64,000 nt of DNA, from assembly GCF_023954335.1 (NCBI RefSeq), contig NZ_JAMLIE010000001.1, forward strand, positions 992,001 to 1,056,000. The letters run 5' to 3'. A model generated the notes under the pieces. It ran no database searches. It had not been told where the DNA came from and worked only from the letters and a program-made list of their open reading frames with translations. Numbering within the stretch: position 1 is the first letter of the stretch; each line of letters begins with the position of its first letter. The translations under genes and the position numbers were made by a program. Of this stretch, positions 42,860 through 50,900 are shown piece by piece. This DNA is from Aquamicrobium sp. (GTDB lineage Bacteria > Pseudomonadota > Alphaproteobacteria > Rhizobiales > Rhizobiaceae).

Positions 42860-43023
42860 TAAGTGGCCTTCATTGCGTGGGGATTTGCTTCAAGGAAGCG
42901 GCGATCGATGGCGATGCGCCGCTCCTCCGTTGCGATGCGGGCGCGGAGCACGGCCGCGTCGTAACGGGCCTTGTCCTCGGAAAGCTGGTCCAGCAGCCTG
43001 TCCAGGTCACGCGGCTGCGTCAT
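42859..43023 (-). CDS. Small hypothetical phage protein (54 residues)
   Basis: The 54-residue product (MTQPRDLDRLLDQLSEDKARYDAAV) is one long amphipathic helix. It lies between the gene at 43007 and the capsid gene, overlapping each (17 bases and 1 base), and probably helps in translation coupling or assembly. A start at 43041 is possible. No family is recognised. Confidence 0.5.
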   Translation of the reverse strand: MTQPRDLDRLLDQLSEDKARYDAAVLRARIATEERRIAIDRRFLEANPHAMKAT

Positions 43024-43438
43024 CCGCTTCCTCATCCTCATCGAAGTGAGCTGCCGACTCCGGCAAGCCGTGGAGGGCGGCGGCGAGGATGCCCTGTGCG
43101 AGCACCGCGTATTTCATCGGGCCGTTCTTAGCCATGGTTTCGGAGACGAACGTCTTCTTGGGCGGGCGCAGGGCCTCAAGTTGGAAGCGCATGCGCACCA
43201 TCTCGGCAGCGCCGTGATCGACCGGGATTTCCCGCCCCAGACCTTTCGGCGCGGCATACTCCAGAACCTCACGGATTTCCGCGGTGGTGGCATATCCATG
43301 AATGATCTTGGAAAGGCGAACCTGCGCCGCCTCCTTAATCATCGACTCGAAGAACTGGAGCAGTTCCCGCGGAATCGCGAAGGTCAGGTCGCGCCCGCCG
43401 AACTTGGCGGTGACGCAATCAGTTTTCTTTTCGGTCAT
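43007..43438 (-). CDS. Phage protein, possibly GTA-gp10-like
   Basis: The 143-residue protein starts MTEKKTDCVTAKFGGRDLTFAIP and has RELLQFFESMIKEAAQVRLSKII followed by TAEIREVLEYAAPKGLG. The strand-then-helices plan resembles the gene transfer agent gp10 family, which is tail-related. The match is only a pattern by eye, and its position between portal and capsid is unusual for that family. The second ATG (43438) is preferred because GAGG is 6 bases upstream. Confidence 0.45.
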   Translation of the reverse strand: MTEKKTDCVTAKFGGRDLTFAIPRELLQFFESMIKEAAQVRLSKIIHGYATTAEIREVLEYAAPKGLGREIPVDHGAAEMVRMRFQLEALRPPKKTFVSETMAKNGPMKYAVLAQGILAAALHGLPESAAHFDEDEEADDAAA

Positions 43439-44630
43439 TGTCATCCTCTATGGGATTGATGGGCGGCGCTTCGGCCGCCGGGGTTTGTCCGGCCTGAAGG
43501 ACCAGATCGTCGCCACCTTCATGCGGCGGGAGGTTGTCGAGCCGGCGAACTTCGTTGGGCGTCATCCACGACGAGCCGCACGCCTGCCGATAGGCATTGA
43601 ACCGGGCGGCGAGGTTCGCCCGCACAAGAGCATCAACCTGAAACTCGATGAAGTGACTGCCCTGTTCTTCCGGCGTGAGCAGGCAGCGGGCGTATGCCGC
43701 CTGCCAGACGTCCAGCCACGGGGTCAGGGTCATTTCGAGGAAGACCGTGGTCAGCTCCTCGACATTCCTCCAGACGGCCCGGTCTGTCACGCCATTCAGA
43801 ACCTCCGGGATCTTGAAGGCCCGGTTGATTTCAGCCGCGACATGCTTGCGCAGTTGCAGGAAATCGTTCTCGACCATCGTGCGCGTGATGGCCTGCCACG
43901 TCATCGTGTCGTCAAGAATGGCCGTGCGCCCCACTGCCCCGTCGCCGTGCGCAGCCTCCCATTCGGCGTGAATGACCTTGCGGCGCTCCGGCGGTGTCTT
44001 GCCCGGAACGGTCAAGATGCCGGACGGTCGCGCCCCGGAAGAGAAGGCGCGGCCTTCATATCGCTGCATCACCAGGTCCAGCGATATGGCCTCGCGGGCC
44101 AGGTCGATCAGCTTCAACGGATCGTCGATGGCCGAGCCGGGCGTCTGAAGATGCAGCACGTCCCGCCACTTCAGAACGATCGGTGCACCGGCCTTCTGGC
44201 TGACGTGGTATTCCGGCTCGGACTTGTCGTTGAGCCTTACCGTCACGCCGGACGGGTCGAGCCGGTGCAGTTCCTTCGGCCTGCCGCGCGCACGAATGAC
44301 GCGGGCGAATGCCTGCCCATGCAACAAGGCGTCGACCATGAGGCGGGTGCGGAACTCCGTGCCACTGGTCCACGGGTTCGGAGCCTTCAGCAGCGCCGCA
44401 ACCTCGTGGCCGGTATCCCGCTCGCGGGAACCCTCCGCGCCGCGCTTATATAGATGCGGCGGCAGGCTGCCGACGATCTCCGACAAGGTGCGAACGCAGC
44501 CCAGAACGGTCGGCGAGCGCAGGGCGGTGGACGGCGTGACCGCGATGCCGGCGGCCGTCTCCGGGGCGAACAGGCCGGCGGGCAGGTCGCTGGCCTTCAT
44601 GGCCCGCTTCTGGAATGGCCACCACTTCAT
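43419..44630 (-). CDS. Phage portal protein, HK97 family
   Basis: The 403-residue protein has the HK97 gp3 pattern: TVLGCVRTLSEIVGSLPPHLYKR, LLKAPNPWTSGTEFRTRLMVDALLHGQAFA, the stem region AISLDLVMQRYEGRAFSSGARPSGIL and the crown-helix QLRKHVAAEINRAFKIPEVLNG. The dodecameric portal is the entry channel for DNA. ATG 44630 (MKWWPFQKRAMK) overlaps the upstream gene in ATGA. Confidence 0.92.
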   Translation of the reverse strand: MKWWPFQKRAMKASDLPAGLFAPETAAGIAVTPSTALRSPTVLGCVRTLSEIVGSLPPHLYKRGAEGSRERDTGHEVAALLKAPNPWTSGTEFRTRLMVDALLHGQAFARVIRARGRPKELHRLDPSGVTVRLNDKSEPEYHVSQKAGAPIVLKWRDVLHLQTPGSAIDDPLKLIDLAREAISLDLVMQRYEGRAFSSGARPSGILTVPGKTPPERRKVIHAEWEAAHGDGAVGRTAILDDTMTWQAITRTMVENDFLQLRKHVAAEINRAFKIPEVLNGVTDRAVWRNVEELTTVFLEMTLTPWLDVWQAAYARCLLTPEEQGSHFIEFQVDALVRANLAARFNAYRQACGSSWMTPNEVRRLDNLPPHEGGDDLVLQAGQTPAAEAPPINPIEDDNDRKEN

Positions 44631-45172
44631 TTCGACACATGCCTGATTGCCCGGCCCAGCCTGAACAGAAGCGTGCCGGGGATCGATCTGGACTCGGTGA
44701 TCTCCTCGACGTTCTCCGGCGCGTAGGGCACGCCATCGCGTGTGAACGCGACTTCCAGCGGGGTGTCGGTGCAAGTGTACCGAACAACCATCCGCGGCTC
44801 CGGCTGGGACGTGAAGGCGATAGTCGACTTAAAGGCGAGCAGCAGGTCTTCCGGGACGTCCGTCAGGTCGAGTTTGTCGACCTTGGCGACGGACTCCAGC
44901 ATGCCGGTGACGTAGCCCAGCGCCTGCGCGCCGTCGTTCTCAAGCTCGCAGAACTCGACTGCAGCATGTGCGGCATGATGAACCGGCAGGCCGGACATGA
45001 GGGCGAACAGCGTCAGCACGACATGGCCAATGTCGCATTCAGGGGCATTCCGCCCGCCTTGGCCGACAGGTGCCAGCCCGATTTCCTGAAGGCGGCGCGC
45101 GTGCATATAGACACGCCCACGCGCCAGTCCCGTGGAAGCCGAGATGGCGTCCACCAGTTCCGATAGCGTCAT
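44627..45172 (-). CDS. Hypothetical phage protein with N-terminal HTH-like region
   Basis: The 181-residue product starts MTLSELVDAISASTGLARGRVYMHARRLQEIGLAP, a winged-helix-like beginning, followed by ECDIGHVVLTLFALMSG and a beta-rich C-terminus. It is the first gene of the leftward structural operon and is translationally coupled to the portal. It may be a late-gene regulator or a small-terminase-like DNA-binding protein; this is a guess from the HTH and position. Confidence 0.6.
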   Translation of the reverse strand: MTLSELVDAISASTGLARGRVYMHARRLQEIGLAPVGQGGRNAPECDIGHVVLTLFALMSGLPVHHAAHAAVEFCELENDGAQALGYVTGMLESVAKVDKLDLTDVPEDLLLAFKSTIAFTSQPEPRMVVRYTCTDTPLEVAFTRDGVPYAPENVEEITESRSIPGTLLFRLGRAIRHVSK

Positions 45173-45684
45173 CGCTTCGGCTCCTTTGATCTATGGTGCG
45201 AAGAGCAACAGGTGTTTAAAAAAAGCGGGGGCCTGCACCGCCCGGTGCCAGACGCGGCTGGACGGTGCAGGCTCGATCAACCGCCAAGCATCGCGCAGGG
45301 CGGGATGGGGTGCCTGCCCGTACATCCGGGGTCAGGCGTCCGCCGAAGCGGATAGGTGCGGGCGATGGTTCCCCATGCCCGCGGCTGATGCCGCCGCTAC
45401 GCTGGACATCAGCAAATGGTGCCGGCTGCCGTGAGGGGCGGCGGCCGGCTGCGCCGCGAGGAGGTAACGGCGCAATATTTTCTTGGATGGCGGGGATTTT
45501 CGCGCGCTATTTCAGCACGAAAAACCGGACCCCCTGCCGATTGAAAATCGGCACCATTGATTTCATTGAGTTTTTCGGCTGTGGCGGAGGATATTTATTT
45601 CCTCCCCCTCCTACTATTACTCCACGCGAAAAGGCGGAAAGCGCACTAACGAGCAGCGCCTCCTACTTAAATAGGGTCACGGAT
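45173..45684. other. Promoter/leader region of the structural operon, no clear gene
   Basis: This stretch separates the structural operon from the early genes. The first part is GC-rich and contains a terminator-like hairpin. The part from about 45485 to 45660 is AT-rich, with poly-A/T and TTGAAAATCGG...CATTGATTTCATTGAG. A promoter for the leftward structural operon is expected here, but no box can be named with confidence. Confidence 0.5.
45219..45272 (-). terminator. Terminator-like hairpin before the structural operon
   Basis: GCCTGCACCG (45231-45240) pairs with CGGTGCAGGC (45263-45272). On the minus strand the stem is followed by CCCCGCTTTTTTTAAA. It would stop transcription from the early operon or act as an antitermination target before the structural genes. 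Confidence 0.65.
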
Positions 45685-45903
45685 ATGAGGAATCTCCCGC
45701 ATCTAGACGACGAGCAGTTTGGACGGTGGTTGGTGAAATCCAACTTGGATAACACCAACGGTAAATCTGTTCACCCCGGCGAGCAGCAAGCAGCCATGTG
45801 GGCAGCACCCGACCCCTTCACTGTACTGTATGCGAAAACTCGAAAAATTGACCTAAGCGGCAAATTTACCCTCTCAACCTCTAGAGAGTTGAATGCGCGT
45901 TAG
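45685..45903 (+). CDS. Orphan hypothetical protein on the opposite strand
   Basis: A 72-residue frame (MRNLPHLDDEQFGRWLVKSN ... LSTSRELNAR) runs rightward against the phage operons, in DNA of visibly lower GC than its neighbours. The same frame is open upstream to 45487, so a longer start is possible. It has no recognisable domain and might be a lysogeny-expressed accessory gene. Confidence 0.4.
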   Translation: MRNLPHLDDEQFGRWLVKSNLDNTNGKSVHPGEQQAAMWAAPDPFTVLYAKTRKIDLSGKFTLSTSRELNAR

Positions 45904-45909
45904 CGACGG

Positions 45910-46656
45910 TCAAGCTACTTTCCTTTGCTCGATCAAATAGTTATCATTTGCTTGCTTGGTTTTCCTGCCTGCGCCGCTTCGAGCGCCGCCCCGCGCCTTC
46001 TTGACCATGGCCAGCAGGTCCGCCGATGCTGCGGTGGCGAGCGCGTAAACCTTCCCCTCCGATCTGGCCATGGCGGCATCGACGGCGCAGCGGAGCACGA
46101 TCCTGCCGGCCTCCGCCAGCCGCTTCACGGCGATGTCGAGGTGGTCAGGCGCAAGTTCCTTCATCTCCGCGCCCGCCCGCGCCCGTTGCAGGACACCGTT
46201 CAGGTGCGCAGCGATCTGCGGCGGCGTCGACGAGCGAACCGCCACGCCCTTGCTGATGGCTTCCGCCTGCTCATCGGTGATGCGGCCAGCCTTGGCCTCC
46301 TCCATGTATGGCAGGCGCTGGGTTGCATTGACGTTCGCAACCGGGCCAAGCCCCTCGACGGGGCGCGGCTTCATCGGCACGGGCCGCCACGGCGTCACCT
46401 TCTGGTGGCGGAGCGGCCCGCCGTTCAGGCTGTTGGCAATGTCCTTCCGGCCCCGGATGCGACGCCCCAGAAATGGCTTCTCGTCGTCCGTGAAGTTCCA
46501 TAGCGGCGTGCGACTGGTCAGGCGGTCTACGGGGTTCTTCGGTTTCCCGTTCATGCGCAGAAGCCGCAGGTCATACCACGGCCCGTCCGGCTTCTCGACG
46601 ATGACCGGCTCGTCAAGCGGCGGGCCGCCATTATGGCCGATGGGCGGGACCGTCAT
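45910..46656 (-). CDS. Phage protein with IGHNGGPPL start and GGARSGAGRK tail
   Basis: The 248-residue protein begins MTVPPIGHNGGPPLDEP, a motif seen at the start of many alphaproteobacterial phage proteins. The end GGARSGAGRKTKQANDN resembles the basic DNA-binding tails of small terminases. The middle is helical (HLDIAVKRLAEAGRIVLRCAVDAAMARSEGK). Its ATG overlaps the stop of the replication-type gene (ATGA). Function unknown; DNA binding likely. Confidence 0.6.
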   Translation of the reverse strand: MTVPPIGHNGGPPLDEPVIVEKPDGPWYDLRLLRMNGKPKNPVDRLTSRTPLWNFTDDEKPFLGRRIRGRKDIANSLNGGPLRHQKVTPWRPVPMKPRPVEGLGPVANVNATQRLPYMEEAKAGRITDEQAEAISKGVAVRSSTPPQIAAHLNGVLQRARAGAEMKELAPDHLDIAVKRLAEAGRIVLRCAVDAAMARSEGKVYALATAASADLLAMVKKARGGARSGAGRKTKQANDNYLIEQRKVA

Positions 46657-48044
46657 GCCGCCTCCTCATCGTCATCGTCTTCGGTGGCGAGGGCGGCGGC
46701 AAAGCTTTGGGGGTGGAACTCAAGCGGATGTGCCGCGACGACTGCCTTGAAGAACCCACCGGGTGGGCGCTTCGGCTCCGAAGGCGCGGGCTGCCAATCG
46801 TCCACATACCGGATGCCGTCAGGGGTGTTGTCGTTATCGGCAACCGGCGCATATTCCCACGAGCCGAACTTGCTTCGTAGCGTGCGGGTGAATGTGAGTC
46901 CTACAATCTCGTCGGCATCTTCTGGCACATCCATCCCGAGGCGCTCAAAGAACGCCGCCAGGCTTTTTTGACCGTCTTCCTGCCGATCCGGGTCGGGCGA
47001 CTCGACAACAAAACTTTCGCCCAGGTCTTCGTTCCCGTCCTCTTCGCGCCGGAAGATAAGGTCGAGCCACCGGACGCCTTCACGATCTTCGTCATCGCTA
47101 ATGCTGGCACTGATGACGGTCAGTGTCTCGCGCCGCTCGACGAACGGCTCGCCGCCGGCAGGCTTCGGCTTCGCAGGCGGGGTGTCGGCATGGTCAGCCC
47201 GTTTTCCATCGCGCTTGCCCTTCGGATCCTCGTCGTACCGCTCTTCTTCGATCCATCGGCGAAGGCGCATCCGGTCGATACTCCCCGCAGCCTGCCGCCA
47301 CGCCTGCGCCGCATCTACCATCCGGGCGTGCAGGTCGGCGTCGGGCGCTAGCTTGTCGTATGCCTGCCGTGCGGCGGCCTTGTCCTTCTTCACTCCATAG
47401 GCGGCGTAAAGTTCATCGAATCCCTCCTTTGCCGCCGCACCGCCCGCAAGGGCGGGTGCAGGCGGGGCAAAGTCATATTCCTCCCCCCCTGTCTTCGGCT
47501 CAGTGGCCGAGTCAGGTGGGAGGGTCTTTGGCCCGGTAGCGTGGGCCGGTTCGGCCTCAACTGGCCCATTGGCGCGGGCCACTAGTGGCCCATTGGCGTG
47601 GGCCGGTTCAACTGGCCCGGTAGCGTGGGCCGGTTCGGGGAATTTGCCTTGCGCGGCCAGTTCGAGAACGTTCATGACGGGCACATATCGGCTTGCGCCT
47701 TTGCCCTTACCGCGGCCCTGGAATGATCGAACTACCCAGCCCGTCTCCATCAGCGCGAGGATGGCGCGCTGCACCGCATTACGGGAAGGGACAACCGCCC
47801 CCGCCGGTGCGCGCTGCTTCATCACCTTCGCCACATGACGCTGCGACAGCAGGGCGTCGCCATAACCATCATGATACCAGCCCACCATGAACCTGTAGAC
47901 GACGCGCGCCGTCTCATAGAGACGGTCGTCCATGTCTATCAGTTGGGCCATACGGAACTGCGCGACCGGGCTGGGGAAGGTCTCGACGCCATGCGTCCAG
48001 TAGCGGCGGCTCTCGCCGACTGTTTCAGGCTGCGCGACGGTCAT
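46653..48044 (-). CDS. Phage replication-type protein with winged-helix N-terminus
   Basis: The 463-residue protein has an N-terminal winged-helix region (RLYETARVVYRFMVGWYHDGYGDALLSQRHVAKVMKQR, then NAVQRAILALMETGWVVRSFQGRG), as in phage DnaD/O-like replication initiators. A low-complexity segment around residues 135-165 carries four imperfect repeats of PAHATGPVE. A central helical part and an acidic C-terminus (ATEDDDDEEAA) follow. No helicase or primase motif is visible, so replication would need host or helper functions. Confidence 0.65.
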   Translation of the reverse strand: MTVAQPETVGESRRYWTHGVETFPSPVAQFRMAQLIDMDDRLYETARVVYRFMVGWYHDGYGDALLSQRHVAKVMKQRAPAGAVVPSRNAVQRAILALMETGWVVRSFQGRGKGKGASRYVPVMNVLELAAQGKFPEPAHATGPVEPAHANGPLVARANGPVEAEPAHATGPKTLPPDSATEPKTGGEEYDFAPPAPALAGGAAAKEGFDELYAAYGVKKDKAAARQAYDKLAPDADLHARMVDAAQAWRQAAGSIDRMRLRRWIEEERYDEDPKGKRDGKRADHADTPPAKPKPAGGEPFVERRETLTVISASISDDEDREGVRWLDLIFRREEDGNEDLGESFVVESPDPDRQEDGQKSLAAFFERLGMDVPEDADEIVGLTFTRTLRSKFGSWEYAPVADNDNTPDGIRYVDDWQPAPSEPKRPPGGFFKAVVAAHPLEFHPQSFAAALATEDDDDEEAA

Positions 48045-48264
48045 AATGGTGCATCTCTCCCGTTGCGAGCGCCACCAGCGCCGCGGAGGTTTCAGGTGTA
48101 AAGGTGACGACGGCTCCGCCGAACGCGGACGGCGCGAAGACGCGGTAGCCGTTAGCGGTGCGCTTCAGCGCCAGGTTAAACAAACGCATCCCGTCCAGCT
48201 GGACATCGAAGCGTGCAAGGGTGTTCCCGCCGGATCGCTCCGGGCGGATTGAAATGATATGCAA
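48025..48264 (-). CDS. Small hypothetical phage protein (79 residues)
   Basis: The 79-residue protein (MHIISIRPERSGGNTLARFDVQL) is beta-rich and ends EMHHYDRRAA. TTG 48264 is the start, with GGGAGA 6 bases upstream; it overlaps the following gene by 20 bases. The strand pattern resembles small conserved phage proteins that read as DNA-modulating, but no family is named. Confidence 0.6.
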   Translation of the reverse strand: MHIISIRPERSGGNTLARFDVQLDGMRLFNLALKRTANGYRVFAPSAFGGAVVTFTPETSAALVALATGEMHHYDRRAA

Positions 48265-48283
48265 GGTGTATCTCCCGTTAGTA

Positions 48284-49252
48284 CTAAGCGGCGAGGCCCT
48301 TGGCGGGCTCCTGATTATTGGTGCCCGTTACGTGACCGCGCTCCGCCAAGGTTCGCGCGTGCGAGCGCCACTTGGGCTCTCTGACGCCCTGTTCCGGCAA
48401 TCCGTTGTATGTGCATGATGAAGAGAAGTAGTCGTTGAGCCTGCCAAAAGCCTCGTGCTGAATCATCATCAGGATGTCGAGGAAACCGATATCCTCCGTC
48501 ACAAAGGAATTGTGTGCCTCGATACGGTGCCGGTAGGCGGGATGATCCTCGTCTGTTCCCAGTCGCTGTAGCCACGTCTCGGCGACCCCGTAATATTCGC
48601 CCAGGAGCATCTCCTCTGCGCGCTCCAATCCTGATTGATATTCGTCGGCATTACGTAATGCCGCAAGCTCATCCGCCAGCCGCTCCTTGTCGGCCTCCGC
48701 GAACATGGCGCGGTTAGACTGATCGTGCGCGGCCCGCGACATTGATGCAGCCAGACCTTCTTGCGCCCTTCGTTGCGCTTCCTTCTCCGCAATCGTTTCT
48801 TCGGCCTTGGCGAGTTGACGCTTGAGCGCCTCGATCTCCTTGGCCTGTCGGGCAATGATTGCGCGCAGGTCTTCCTCCTGCCCCGCCCTGATTGGTGGAG
48901 GTAATTCGCTGACATTATTCTCGGCATTACGTAATGCCGGCGCGGCCCGCTTCCGTTCCCGATGTGCCGCCACGCGCTCCCGGTTCTTCTCTCTGTGCTC
49001 CGCAAGAGTGATGCGACCCTGGCCTATTGCGATAAGGTCATCAGCGCGCCGACGTCTGATCGCGCAATGCGCGTGGAGGAAAGCAGGCCACGCCATTTCC
49101 TTTGTCTGCTCCAGTCGCCTCTTGGCCTCGGCAAGCTGGATGCCTGCCGCGATGTAATGCTGCTCGGCTTTGTCGAGCGCCTTGTCACCAGCCTCGACGC
49201 GAGCTTTGATCTCCGCGCCCAGCGTCTCGATGGGGACAAGGGCGGTGCTCAC
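48284..49252 (-). CDS. Coiled-coil phage protein, DUF3102/KfrA-like
   Basis: The 322-residue protein has an N-terminal part (YIAAGIQLAEAKRRLEQTKEMAWPAFLHAHCAIRRRRADDLIAIGQG) like DUF3102/ParB-associated HTH proteins of phages, and a long coiled coil (residues 130-200, KEIEALKRQLAKAEETIAEKE). GTG 49252 overlaps the AlpA-like stop. Two identical 18-bp palindromes lie inside the gene in the same frame, encoding ALRNA twice. Confidence 0.65.
   Translation of the reverse strand: MSTALVPIETLGAEIKARVEAGDKALDKAEQHYIAAGIQLAEAKRRLEQTKEMAWPAFLHAHCAIRRRRADDLIAIGQGRITLAEHREKNRERVAAHRERKRAAPALRNAENNVSELPPPIRAGQEEDLRAIIARQAKEIEALKRQLAKAEETIAEKEAQRRAQEGLAASMSRAAHDQSNRAMFAEADKERLADELAALRNADEYQSGLERAEEMLLGEYYGVAETWLQRLGTDEDHPAYRHRIEAHNSFVTEDIGFLDILMMIQHEAFGRLNDYFSSSCTYNGLPEQGVREPKWRSHARTLAERGHVTGTNNQEPAKGLAA
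48646..48663. repeat. 18-bp perfect palindrome, copy 1
   Basis: CGGCATTACGTAATGCCG reads the same on both strands. An identical copy is at 48922-48939, 276 bases (92 codons) away, both inside the coiled-coil gene. They could be protein-binding sites of the element. Confidence 0.75.
48922..48939. repeat. 18-bp perfect palindrome, copy 2
   Basis: Identical to 48646-48663. Outside the 18 bp the two surroundings differ, so this is not a larger duplication. Confidence 0.75.
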
Positions 49253-49488
49253 GCCGCAGCCCTCTCCTGCTCGGCAATCCAGTTAGCCAGCGTCGATTTC
49301 CGAGCGCAGATGGTTTCCCCCAGCTTGAAATGGGGCAGCCCATTCTTTGACGCCAGATGGTAGATGGTCCGCCTCGGAAACCCGAGGAACCGCGCTATAG
49401 CATCAGCACCGCGCAGGATGTCCCCGGCGATATTGTCGTTGGCGTGCTGCAAAATTTTTCTCCACTCGCTTGACTTTTCGCTTGACAC
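49249..49488 (-). CDS. AlpA-like helix-turn-helix regulator/excisionase
   Basis: The 79-residue protein has a MerR/AlpA-type HTH: GADAIARFLGFPRRTIYHLASKNGLPHFKLG, followed by a wing and STLANWIAEQE. In phage satellites AlpA switches on excision and early genes; in others such proteins are excisionases. GTG 49488 is the start. It is divergent from the integrase gene and opens the early operon. Confidence 0.75.
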   Translation of the reverse strand: MSSEKSSEWRKILQHANDNIAGDILRGADAIARFLGFPRRTIYHLASKNGLPHFKLGETICARKSTLANWIAEQERAAA

Positions 49489-49523
49489 CGACTCGCGGCG
49501 CCTGTTAAAAGTTTGACATGCGC

Positions 49524-49551
49524 TTCATAATTTTCGCGAAGCGTGTGTCAA
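49524..49551 (-). promoter_or_regulatory. Promoter of the leftward early operon
   Basis: On the minus strand TTGACA (49546-49551) and TATGAA (49524-49529) are separated by 16 bases, about 36 bases before the AlpA-like start. CGCTTGAC repeats near 49469-49485 and an inverted copy GTCAAGCG near 49582 suggest operators around it. Confidence 0.55.
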
Positions 49552-49654
49552 ATGCATATAGTGCCATTTTGCGCTCTTTTGTCAAGCGATTTCTTTCGCT
49601 CGCGCACATTTCCACTTGTTGCATTGAATCCGTTAGTCCCTTATCGCTACCGTT

Positions 49655-50842
49655 ATGGCGATCAGACAACGCAACTGGATTCACAACGGCAAGCCCGGCA
49701 GCGCCTGGGTGGTTGACTACCGCGACCAGCACGGCAAACGGCATATCAAGACATTCAAGCTGAAGAAGGATGCCCTCGCCTTCGACGCGCAAACGCATGT
49801 CGAGGTGTCGGGGCGCATCCATGTGGCCGATGCCGACACGATCACGGTTGCGGCCGCTGGCAAGCACTGGATCTCCGCCTGCGAAGATGACGGGCTGGAA
49901 CGATCGACCATCGCTCAATACCAGCAGCACCTGCGCCTTCACATCGAACCATTCATCGGCACGAAGCGGCTGACAGAAATTTCGGTGCCGGCGGTGCGCG
50001 CGTTCCTCGACACGCTCAAGGCGAAGGGTCGTTCCCCTGCAATGATCCGCGCTGTCCGCGTCAGTCTGGGATCGCTCCTGTCCGACGCGCAGGAGCGCGG
50101 GCTGGTCGTGCGCAACGCAGTGAAGGACATCGGTCGCAGGAAGGCGTCGAAGCAAGTAGCGGCTCGCCATGTCGAGCAGGTCCAGGTCGGCGTCGATATC
50201 CCCACCCGCGATGAAGTAAAGGCAATCCTCGCCCATGCCACGGGCAAGCCGCGCATCTTCATTATGACCGCGGTTCTTACGGGCATGCGGGCATCGGAGC
50301 TTCGCGGGCTGCGCTGGACCGACCTCGATCTCGACAAGGGCGAAGTGACGATCCGCCAGCGGGCCGACGCCTATCAGGAGATAGGTTCGCCGAAGTCGGC
50401 CAAGGGTCGCCGCACGATTCCCCTGCCCGGCGATCTCGTCACCGCCCTCAAGGCATGGAAGGACGATTGCCCCAAAGGCGATCTCGACCTTGTCTTCCCG
50501 ACCGGCACAGGCGGCATCGAATATCACGCTAACATCGTCAAGCGATGGTTCCATCCGCCACAGATCGCAGCAGGCGTGTCCACGAAGACGGATAAGGTCG
50601 ATAAGCGCGGCGGGCCGATCTTGGCCCCGAAGTATCCGGGCCTTCATGCCCTCCGCCACTTCTATGCAAGCTGGTGCATCAACCGGCCGGAAGATGGCGG
50701 GCTCGGTCTGCCGCCCAAGGTGGTGCAGGATCGCATGGGACATAGCTCTATACAGGTCACGCTCGACGTGTATTCGCACCTGTTCCCCAAGGGCGATGAC
50801 GGCAGCCAGATGGATCGGGCGGCGAGTGCTTTGCTTGGCTGA
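49655..50842 (+). CDS. Tyrosine-type site-specific integrase
   Basis: The 395-residue protein has an N-terminal AP2-like arm-binding domain (RQRNWIHNGKPGSAWVVDYRDQHGKRHIKTF), a SAM-like core-binding domain and a catalytic domain with Arg in TGMRASELRGLRW, HxLRH (GLHALRHFYASW) and the tyrosine in VTLDVYSHLF. It integrates the element into tRNA-Gln. The gene ends 58 bases before the right att core. Confidence 0.95.
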   Translation: MAIRQRNWIHNGKPGSAWVVDYRDQHGKRHIKTFKLKKDALAFDAQTHVEVSGRIHVADADTITVAAAGKHWISACEDDGLERSTIAQYQQHLRLHIEPFIGTKRLTEISVPAVRAFLDTLKAKGRSPAMIRAVRVSLGSLLSDAQERGLVVRNAVKDIGRRKASKQVAARHVEQVQVGVDIPTRDEVKAILAHATGKPRIFIMTAVLTGMRASELRGLRWTDLDLDKGEVTIRQRADAYQEIGSPKSAKGRRTIPLPGDLVTALKAWKDDCPKGDLDLVFPTGTGGIEYHANIVKRWFHPPQIAAGVSTKTDKVDKRGGPILAPKYPGLHALRHFYASWCINRPEDGGLGLPPKVVQDRMGHSSIQVTLDVYSHLFPKGDDGSQMDRAASALLG

Positions 50843-50844
50843 CC

Positions 50845-50863
50845 GCGACAAGACGGCGACAAA
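50845..50863 (+). promoter_or_regulatory. Candidate integrase arm-type sites, right end
   Basis: GCGACAAG (50845-50852) and GCGACAAA (50856-50863) lie between the integrase stop and attR and match the four sites at 32059-32154. Confidence 0.5.
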
Positions 50864-50900
50864 TCGGGAATAGCCAAGCGAAATCAAAGTGCAATCAAAC

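Noticed and set aside
41213..42862. A 549-codon frame antisense to the capsid gene
   Set aside because: It mirrors a strongly conserved capsid/protease fusion and has no recognisable motif.
49629..49639. TCCGTTAGTCC, an 11-bp match to the att core, upstream of the integrase
   Set aside because: The match is short and lies in a non-structured region; without further copies it may be chance.
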